Shown here: in pieces, positions 58,304 to 64,000 of the stretch
Position numbering within the stretch: position 1 is the first letter of the stretch
Layout: every line of letters starts with the position of its first letter
The notes under the pieces: generated by a model
What the model was told of the DNA's origin: nothing
The model's database searches: none
Seen by the model: only the letters and a program-made list of their open reading frames with translations
Origin: Amycolatopsis sp. CA-230715
GTDB lineage: Bacteria; Actinomycetota; Actinomycetes; Mycobacteriales; Pseudonocardiaceae
Direction of reading: 5' to 3'
DNA: 64,000 bases
NCBI RefSeq assembly: GCF_018736145.1
Contig: NZ_CP059997.1
Span: 681,501 to 745,500 of the forward strand
Made by a program: the position numbers and the translations under genes

Positions 58304-58669
58304 TTACCCCGCACGCCCGAAGCTGAGCCCGAGCTGCTCACCCCCGAGCACATGGGCGTGCACGTGGAAAACGGACTGCCCGGCATCCAGCTCGGTGTTG
58401 AACACCACACGATACCCGCTCTGGGTGATCCCCTCCAGCTCCGCCACCTTCGCCGCGGCACCGATCACCTCGGCAAGCAACTCCGGATCCGCCGCCGCCA
58501 ACTCGGCCACGTTCCGATACCGCTTCTTAGGCACCACCAGCACATGTGTCGCAGCCTGCGGATTGATATCCCGAAACGCCAACGTCCCCTCAGTCTCGTG
58601 CACGATCTCCGCCGGAATCTCCCGCGCGATGATCCGCTCGAACAACGTCTCCGCGTCACTCTCACCCAT
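58304..58669 (-). CDS. HIT-family hydrolase
   Basis: 121 residues. Histidine triad VFHVHAHVLGG and the N-terminal ERIIAREIPAEIV typical of Hint-type proteins; hydrolyses purine nucleoside phosphoramidates or related nucleotides. ATG 58669. Conserved in this neighbourhood. Confidence 0.93.
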   Translation of the reverse strand: MGESDAETLFERIIAREIPAEIVHETEGTLAFRDINPQAATHVLVVPKKRYRNVAELAAADPELLAEVIGAAAKVAELEGITQSGYRVVFNTELDAGQSVFHVHAHVLGGEQLGLSFGRAG

Positions 58670-58702
58670 GCCGACACCCTAACGACCCACCCCCGACGCC
58701 AA

Positions 58703-58835
58703 GGGCCGCCAGGCCCGAGGCGAGCGCCGCAACCGCGATGGCGAAGCCGAGCCCACCCGCCGCCCAGGGCCGCCAGGCCCGCAGGCGAACGGACCCACCC
58801 ACCCGCCCAAAGGCGAGGCGAGGGCCGCCAGGCCC
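58703..58835. repeat. Three GGGCC-GCCA-GGCCC hairpin repeats
   Basis: A 14-bp inverted repeat GGGCCGCCAGGCCC occurs at 58703-58716, 58767-58780 and 58822-58835, with similar flanks GAGGCGAG/CAGGCGAA. A related CGCCGCCAGGCC lies at about 59004. It sits in the 540-bp gap between HIT and rsmE, where no gene was found. Confidence 0.75.
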
Positions 58836-58886
58836 AACGCCAAAACGCAACCAAGCTGGGTCAGAAACGCGCCGCACCGTGGGGGT

Positions 58887-58907
58887 TTGGGGGGCTCGGC
58901 CCCCCAA
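58887..58907. repeat. TTGGGGGGC/GCCCCCCAA hairpin, copy of a dispersed palindrome
   Basis: A 9-bp stem with TCG loop, in the same context (GCACCGTGGG...GGCTCGGCCCC...AA) as the element near 22010-22045 and similar to 21847-21865. At least three copies of this GC-palindrome in the window. Confidence 0.65.
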
Positions 58908-59209
58908 GCAATACGCGGAATCGCCACGCGGCATCGAAACGAGGAACGAGTGAAGATGCCGCGGGGCGATGGAGCCTGGGGGTTACTCCATCGCCACCGC
59001 GGCGCCGCCAGGCCGAGGGGGGAGGTGCCCGGCGGGTTTTACCGGCGCATCGGGAAATGAGAGGTCCCCCGGTGCACCGAAACCGTGTGTGGTGCGTTGA
59101 TTGACAAGAGTAACGGGCGGGAGACCTCGAGCGCCACAGTCGGAGCGGAAAACAGGGGTATAAATTTCCGGGGTTTCGAAGACGGTCGGTCGCTCGGTCC
59201 GCCTGGCGG

Positions 59210-59974
59210 TCAGTTCCAGCGGGCTGTCCGGGCTCCTAGTGCACCGAGAGCGACGGCGGCGGCCGTGGAGGTCCGCAGTACGGTCGGGCCGAGGCGCACC
59301 GGGGTGGCGCCCGCTTCGCGGAGGGTGCGGAGTTCCTCCGCTGTGACCCCTCCTTCGGGGCCGATCACGAGCAGTAGCTCGCCGGACTCGGGCAGTGACT
59401 CGGTGGCCAGCCGTCCCGGCACGCCCGCTTCGAGGACGAACGCGCGGTCGGCCGTGCGGACGCGGTCGGCGAGCCGGGCGGTCGTCACCGGGTCGCCGAC
59501 CTCCGGCACGTACGCCCGGCGCGCCTGTTTGGCCGCGGCGCGGGCGGTGGACCGCCACCGGGCGAGCGCTTTCGCGCCGCGTGGACCGTCGTCCCAGCGC
59601 GCGACGCTGCGGGCGGCGCGCCACGGCAGGATCGCGTCGGCGCCCGCTTCGGTGGCGAGTTCCACGGCGAGTTCGCCGCGGTCGCCCTTCGCGAGCGCCT
59701 GCACGACCGTCACGCGCAGCGCGGGGGAAGGTTCGGTCCACCGTTCCTCGACGACGAGGTCCAGCTCCGCGTCCCGCCCCGCGCGAACCGCTTCGACGGC
59801 GCACCGGGCCAGTTCGCCCGCGCCGTCGGACACCACGAGCAGCTCGCCGACGCGCGTACGCCGCACAGTGACGGCGTGACGCGCCTCTTCGCCGTCGAGG
59901 GTGAACCGCTCCCCTGGAGGCACGACATCCACCAGGAAGACCGGCGGAGTGGTCGCCGTCGGTTCGGCGTCCAC
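59210..59974 (-). CDS. rsmE: 16S rRNA (uracil1498-N3)-methyltransferase
   Basis: 254 residues. PUA-like N-terminus and SPOUT knot with VIGPEGGVTAEEL and RLGPTVLRTSTAAAVAL, the RsmE pattern. Methylates U1498 in 16S rRNA with SAM. GTG 59974 directly follows the dnaJ stop. Confidence 0.93.
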   Translation of the reverse strand: MDAEPTATTPPVFLVDVVPPGERFTLDGEEARHAVTVRRTRVGELLVVSDGAGELARCAVEAVRAGRDAELDLVVEERWTEPSPALRVTVVQALAKGDRGELAVELATEAGADAILPWRAARSVARWDDGPRGAKALARWRSTARAAAKQARRAYVPEVGDPVTTARLADRVRTADRAFVLEAGVPGRLATESLPESGELLLVIGPEGGVTAEELRTLREAGATPVRLGPTVLRTSTAAAVALGALGARTARWN

Positions 59975-61144
59975 CTACTTGTGGCTCTTGGCGCGCAGCT
60001 TGGAGAACAGCCCGCCGTGCGCCTTGCCGTTGGTGGCGAGCGTGGGGACTTCTTCGCCGCGCTGGCGGGCCAGCTCGCGCAGCAGGTCGCGCTGGTCGTC
60101 GTCGAGCTTCGTCGGCACCTGGACGTCGATGTGGACGTGCAGGTCGCCTCGCCCGTCGACGCGGCCGGACGAGCGCAGCCTCGGCATGCCCTTGCCGGTG
60201 AGCACCAGCTCGGTCGCGGGCTGGGTGCCGGGCTCGACGTCCAGCTCGTACTCGCCGTCGATGAGGGTCTCGATGGGCACGCTCGCGCCGAGCGCGGCGG
60301 TGGTCATCGGGATCCGGAAGTTGCAGTGCAGGTCATGGCCCTGGCGCACGAAGACCTCGTGCGGCTCCTCGTCGACCTCGACGTACAGGTCGCCGGCGGG
60401 ACCGCCGCCCGAGCCGACCTCGCCCTGCCCGGACAGCCGGATCCGCATGCCGTCGCCGACGCCAGGCGGGATCTTCGCGGTCACGTTGCGGCGGGCGCGG
60501 ACCCTGCCGTCGCCGCCGCACTGGCGGCACGGATCCGTGATGACCTCGCCGAAACCACGGCACACCGGACACGGCCGCGCGGTGACGACCTGGCCGAGGA
60601 AGGAGCGCTGCACGGACTGGACCTCGCCCTGCCCGCCGCAGGTGTCGCAGGTCTTGAGCTTGCCGCCCTCCGCGGTGCCCGCGCCGCGGCACAGGTCGCA
60701 CAGGATGGCGGTGTCGACGGTGATGTCCTTGTCGACGCCGGTCGCGCACTCTTCGAGGGTGAGCCCGAGCCGCAGCAGCGCGTCCGAGCCCGGCTGCACC
60801 CTGCTGCGCGGACCGCGTCCCCGGCCACCGCCGCCACCGGCGGCGCCGAAGAAGGCGTCCATGATGTCGCCGAGGCCGCCGAACCCGGAGAACGGGTCGC
60901 CGCCGCCGCGACCGCCGCCGGCGCCGTTGTCGAGCGGGTCTCCCCCGAGGTCGACGATCTTGCGCTTCTGGGGATCGGAGAGCACCTCGTAGGCGGTGGT
61001 GACCTCACCGAAGCGGTGCTGCGCGTCCTCGGACGGGTTGACGTCCGGGTGCAGCTCGCGCGCCAGCTTGCGGTAGGCGCGCTTGATCTCCTGCTCGCTC
61101 GCGTTCTTCGCGACCCCGAGCGTGCCGTAGTAGTCCCTGGCCAC
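59975..61144 (-). CDS. dnaJ: Chaperone DnaJ (DnaJ2 type)
   Basis: 389 residues. J domain with HPD (LHPDVNPSED), Gly/Phe-rich stretch, four zinc repeats (CDLCRGAG, CDTCGGQG, CPVCRGFG, CRQCGGDG) and the substrate-binding C-terminus. DnaK co-chaperone. GTG 61144. Operon with hrcA, like dnaJ2 in mycobacteria. Confidence 0.95.
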   Translation of the reverse strand: MARDYYGTLGVAKNASEQEIKRAYRKLARELHPDVNPSEDAQHRFGEVTTAYEVLSDPQKRKIVDLGGDPLDNGAGGGRGGGDPFSGFGGLGDIMDAFFGAAGGGGGRGRGPRSRVQPGSDALLRLGLTLEECATGVDKDITVDTAILCDLCRGAGTAEGGKLKTCDTCGGQGEVQSVQRSFLGQVVTARPCPVCRGFGEVITDPCRQCGGDGRVRARRNVTAKIPPGVGDGMRIRLSGQGEVGSGGGPAGDLYVEVDEEPHEVFVRQGHDLHCNFRIPMTTAALGASVPIETLIDGEYELDVEPGTQPATELVLTGKGMPRLRSSGRVDGRGDLHVHIDVQVPTKLDDDQRDLLRELARQRGEEVPTLATNGKAHGGLFSKLRAKSHK

Positions 61145-61186
61145 CGTTATGCCGTCCTCGTTTCCTCACTCTCCCGGCCCGACGGG

Positions 61187-62212
61187 CTACCGCCCGGCCA
61201 GGATCTGCCCCACGTAGTTCGCCACCGCGCGCACCGCCGCGATCGTGCCCGGATAGTCCATCCTGGTCGGCCCGACGACGCCCATCCCGCCCAGCAGCAT
61301 GTCATCCATGCCGTAGCCGATGGACACCACCGAGGTGCTGCGCATCTGCTCGTCCTCATTTTCCCCGCCGATGCGGACCGTGACCGCACCGGGGTTGCGC
61401 GCCGCGGCGAGCAGTTTCAACACGACGACCTGCTCTTCGAGCGCTTCCAGCACCTGGCGCAGCGAGCCGGGGAAGTCCGCGACGTTGCGGGTCAGGTTCG
61501 CCGTGCCGCCGAGCACGAGCCGTTCTTCGGGATGCTCGACGAGAGATTCCACCAATACCGTACAGACCCGGATCAGCACGTCGCGCAGCTCGCTCGGCGC
61601 CTGCTCCGGCACCTCGGCGACCCTGGCCGCCGCTTCGGACAGCCGACGGCCGCCGAGCGCGGTGTTCAGCAGCGCCCTGATCCGCGAGACGGTGTCTTCG
61701 GTGACCACCTCGCCGAGGTCGACGGCTCGCTGGTCGACGCGGCCGGTGTCGGTGATCAGCACGAGCATCAGCCGCGCGGAGGTCAGCGGCACCACTTCGA
61801 GGTGGCGCACGCTGGAGTTGGTCATCATCGGGTACTGCACCACGGCGACCTGCCTGGTCAGCTGCGCCAGCAGGCGCACGGACCGGCGCAGCACGTCGTC
61901 GACGTCCATCGCCCCGTCGAGGAAGCTCGTGATCGCGCGGCGCTCGGCGCTGGTGAGCGGCTTGATCTCGGACAGCTTGTCGACGAAGACCCGGTACCCC
62001 TTGTCCGTCGGGATCCGCCCGGCGCTGGTGTGCGGCTGCGTGATGTAGCCGTCCTCTTCGAGCGCCGCCATGTCGTTGCGCACGGTCGCGCTGGACACCC
62101 CGAGGTTGTGCCGGTCGACGATCGCCTTCGACCCGACCGGCTCCTGGTTGGAGACGTAGTCGGCCACGATCGCGCGCAGCACCTCGAACCGGCGCTCGTC
62201 CGCGTTGGCCAC
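61187..62212 (-). CDS. hrcA: Heat-inducible transcription repressor HrcA
   Basis: 341 residues. HTH ATVRNDMAALEEDGYI, TSAGRIPTDKGYRVFVD, and the C-terminal GPTRMDYPGTIAAVRAVA. Binds CIRCE to repress groE/dnaK genes. GTG 62212 has GGAGGTGATC upstream. I saw no CIRCE in the 260 bp ahead of it. Confidence 0.95.
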   Translation of the reverse strand: MANADERRFEVLRAIVADYVSNQEPVGSKAIVDRHNLGVSSATVRNDMAALEEDGYITQPHTSAGRIPTDKGYRVFVDKLSEIKPLTSAERRAITSFLDGAMDVDDVLRRSVRLLAQLTRQVAVVQYPMMTNSSVRHLEVVPLTSARLMLVLITDTGRVDQRAVDLGEVVTEDTVSRIRALLNTALGGRRLSEAAARVAEVPEQAPSELRDVLIRVCTVLVESLVEHPEERLVLGGTANLTRNVADFPGSLRQVLEALEEQVVVLKLLAAARNPGAVTVRIGGENEDEQMRSTSVVSIGYGMDDMLLGGMGVVGPTRMDYPGTIAAVRAVANYVGQILAGR

Positions 62213-62372
62213 CCGATCACCTCCGTGCCGCTAACCCTCACGTCGAGTTTACGGACTTCTGGCCACGTGGTGCGCGCCCCCGCTCCGGGGCGCGCTTCTT
62301 CGCAGGCTAGGCGCGGGCTTCGGCGAGCGGGTTCGGCGGGCGTTCCGGGCGGTGGCGCTGAGGGATCGGCGA

Positions 62373-62427
62373 TGCCGTCAAGGTGGCCTGCACGGCATTG
62401 ACTGCCGTCATGGTGGCCATCAGGGCA
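62373..62427. repeat. 55-bp paired palindromic element, copy 2
   Basis: Units 62373-62397 and 62403-62427, each TGCCGTCAnGGTGGCC--CAnGGCA, separated by TTGAC. Same 25+5+25 design as 4932-4986 (about 38 of 49 positions equal in the best-aligned part). Lies between hrcA and the DUF397 gene. Confidence 0.8.
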
Positions 62428-62472
62428 GGTTCCGCCCGGCGGTCGTGGCTCCCGAGGGGTAAATTTGCGGCG

Positions 62473-62691
62473 TTAGATTCCCCGAAGGTGGCCTTCGGGG
62501 CTTGCGGAGGGCGGCTCCGGTGCCCGGAGGAGGGCTCGCCAGGAGGCGGCGGGAATTGTGAGGGTCCCGGCTGCGGGCGCCTTGGAGTCGCGCAGGGCAA
62601 CGGCATTCGGTGCCAGCGAGACCTCGACACACTCGCCACCCACTCCGTTGCTGTAGCTGCTCTTACGCCAGGTCAGGTCGCGGGTGCTCAT
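62473..62691 (-). CDS. DUF397-domain protein
   Basis: 72 residues. The diagnostic LTWRKSSYSNGVGGECVEVS and VALRDSKAPA. DUF397 proteins always accompany a XRE/DUF5753 regulator in actinomycetes; pairs such as WhiJ/BldB-like systems influence development. ATG 62691 overlaps the XRE gene's 3' end by 29 bp. Confidence 0.9.
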   Translation of the reverse strand: MSTRDLTWRKSSYSNGVGGECVEVSLAPNAVALRDSKAPAAGTLTIPAASWRALLRAPEPPSASPEGHLRGI

Positions 62692-63565
62692 CGCGGGAAT
62701 CCTTCACTCGGTCGTACTCGCTTGCCAGGGTGGCAAGCCACCTCCTGGATTGTGCTCCATCCAGGGCGAGTTCCCCGAGTTTGCTGACGGTCCGGCGATA
62801 CTTGTCCAGGTCTTCCTTGTCTTCCAAAAACAGGCTCGTCGTGTGGCTTTCCACGTAGACCATGGGGCGATGCTCCGCGTATCGCATGAACCAGAACGGT
62901 TCACCGAACACGCCACCTGGGCTGGTCGCACTGCGGATCACGCGGATTTCGCAGCGAGCGTACGAGCTGGCCAACAGGAGCTGCATGATCTGCTCGTGCA
63001 TGACCGGAAGATTGCCCACCATGTTTCGCAAGGCGTGTTCGTGCAGGTAGAAGGTGAAGTAAGGCGAAGTCGGGCTGCGAAGCAGCCGCTGCCTGGTCAT
63101 TCGAGCGCTCACGGAAGCTTCGATGTCCCAGGGCGCCAGGACACCGGCCGCGCGGAAGACGTGGCGGGCGTAGTCCTCGGTCTGCAGGATCCCCGGCACG
63201 AGCATCGGTTCGAAGACCAGGATCGAGCTTGCCAATGCTTCCTGCGCGCTCAGGGAACGCAGTTGATCGGGCATCTGCTCGCGGTGCGGGCGCAGGCGGT
63301 AGCCGTCGTCGGTTTCCCTGACCAGGTCGAGGATCCGCAGGATGTCCTTCCTGCCGACGCCACACGCGGTCAGGTACATGGTCACATCCAGTTCGGACGC
63401 ACCCCGGCCGCCGGTCTCCAACCGGGAGATCTTGGTCTGCGAACAGTCCATGGCCTTCGCGAGATCGGCCGCGGAGATCTTCGCGGTCACTCGCGCATCC
63501 CTCAGTTCCTCGCCGATCTCCCGGGCCCGCGCGGAGGACTCCCGCTCCGCTTTTCCCACCATCAA
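62663..63565 (-). CDS. XRE-family regulator with DUF5753
   Basis: 300 residues. HTH KISAADLAKAMDCSQTKISRLETG (residues about 33-55, quoted in part), then a DUF5753 ligand-like domain (MLVPGILQTEDYARHVFRAA, RQRLLRSPTSPYFTFYLHE). It is the DNA-binding half of the DUF397 pair. ATG 63565. Confidence 0.92.
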   Translation of the reverse strand: MMVGKAERESSARAREIGEELRDARVTAKISAADLAKAMDCSQTKISRLETGGRGASELDVTMYLTACGVGRKDILRILDLVRETDDGYRLRPHREQMPDQLRSLSAQEALASSILVFEPMLVPGILQTEDYARHVFRAAGVLAPWDIEASVSARMTRQRLLRSPTSPYFTFYLHEHALRNMVGNLPVMHEQIMQLLLASSYARCEIRVIRSATSPGGVFGEPFWFMRYAEHRPMVYVESHTTSLFLEDKEDLDKYRRTVSKLGELALDGAQSRRWLATLASEYDRVKDSRDEHPRPDLA

Positions 63566-63571
63566 GCCAAA

Positions 63572-64000
63572 CTAGGCCGCATCCGAATCGGCAGGACGCG
63601 CCGCCGCAGGTGGTTCACCACAACGGATGGCACTGTGCCAACCCGGCAAAGCTATGTCCATCGGGGCTTCTTCGGTGTAGGTGCGGCCGCTGGGGGTGGT
63701 GACGACGAGGCGGCCGTTGTCGTCGGTGGTGAACGTCCAGCCGGGTTCGTTCCGCAGCAGGTGGTGGACCCGGCACAGCGGGCGCAAGTTGACTTTGTCG
63801 GTGCCGCCGCCTTCGCGCCAAGGGGTGGCGTGGTCGAGGTCGGTGAACTGCGCTGGCCGGTTGCAGCCCGGCATGCAGCAGGTGCGGTGCCGGAGGTGGG
63901 CGTGCCGCCTGACCGCCCTCGGCGCCCGGTATGTACGCCGTCCTTCATCGCACGGCAATCCGGTAATCGGGTCGGTCACGATCCGCCGCCAGGTGGAGTC
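63572..64000 (-). CDS. C-terminus of a DUF222/HNH (13E12-type) nuclease, 5' end outside window
   Basis: At least 142 codons, reading leftward from the window edge. The HNH domain is RTCCMPGCNRPAQFTDLDHA, PLCRVHHLLRNEPGW. The preceding WRRIVTDPITG is typical of the DUF222-HNH family. In mycobacteria, 13E12 members are under DNA-damage promoters of the RecA-NDp type. Start not visible. Confidence 0.85.
   Translation of the reverse strand, partial: DSTWRRIVTDPITGLPCDEGRRTYRAPRAVRRHAHLRHRTCCMPGCNRPAQFTDLDHATPWREGGGTDKVNLRPLCRVHHLLRNEPGWTFTTDDNGRLVVTTPSGRTYTEEAPMDIALPGWHSAIRCGEPPAAARPADSDAA

Noticed and set aside
62213..62300. CIRCE element upstream of hrcA
   Set aside because: No TTAGCACTC-N9-GAGTGCTAA dyad; only a weak GCTAACCCTC fragment.
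1..64000. CRISPR arrays, rRNA genes, insertion sequences or replication origin
   Set aside because: No regularly spaced direct repeats, rRNA sequence, transposase motifs or DnaA-box clusters were seen.

Overview
The window is a high-GC actinobacterial chromosome segment, most likely from the Pseudonocardiaceae (Amycolatopsis-like). The evidence is the very strong G/C bias at third codon positions, a paired XRE/DUF397 locus, an LAxTG-anchored surface protein, class F sortases and many GTG starts. The family assignment is an inference from style and gene content, not a database result.

Left part (1-11.2 kb): the tail of a membrane protein and a terminator; a three-gene choline to glycine betaine operon (betaine-aldehyde dehydrogenase, APC-type permease, and a GMC oxidase closely resembling choline oxidase); a quinone-oxidoreductase-like gene; a DUF1707 protein with an ABC ATPase and an FtsX-type permease; and a PLP-dependent decarboxylase. 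At 11.2-13.5 kb there is a markedly AT-rich island holding a DUF262-AlbA_2 fusion gene, a candidate single-gene defence system, preceded by a possible 35-residue membrane peptide.

13.5-24.6 kb is an accessory, mostly secreted, block: endonuclease I, lipase, a choice-of-anchor A protein with an LASTG sorting signal, a beta-helix-like glycine-rich protein, a WbsX/GH99-like protein, and a MerR regulator divergent from a polysaccharide deacetylase. It also has two tRNA genes (CAU and Asn-GUU), a repeat array, small membrane proteins and a trans-aconitate methyltransferase. 24.6-35.3 kb holds dnaG, an ECF41 sigma factor with its carboxymuconolactone-decarboxylase partner, an MFS pump divergent from a MarR regulator, a GT-C-like membrane protein, a serpin, dgt and a YdcF-like protein. 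35.7-41.9 kb holds a secreted papain-like protease coupled to a membrane-anchored partner, a double-AsnC regulator, and an ABC exporter with a DesK/DesR-type two-component system.

41.9-64 kb is the conserved backbone: glyS, two substrate/class F sortase pairs, smtB-zur, a permease pair, then a long leftward run (ybjN, uppS, recO, RDD protein, era, a degenerate cytidine deaminase, CNNM/CorC, ybeY, phoH, HIT, rsmE, dnaJ, hrcA). From memory this order matches the Mycobacterium tuberculosis Rv2343c-Rv2374c neighbourhood (dnaG, dgt, glyS, smtB/zur, uppS, recO, era, ybeY, phoH, rsmE, dnaJ2, hrcA), with extra genes inserted between glyS and dnaG. The right end has a XRE/DUF397 pair and the tail of a DUF222/HNH (13E12-type) nuclease.

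The most noteworthy non-coding signals are: (i) two intergenic elements with a RecA-NDp/PafBC-type DNA-damage promoter followed by a similar leader; (ii) two copies of a 55-bp element made of paired 25-bp palindromes; (iii) a textbook-looking ECF41 promoter buried in the end of the MFS gene; (iv) duplicated 16-bp operators ahead of tam; (v) a recurrent palindrome GTCCANNNTGGAC.
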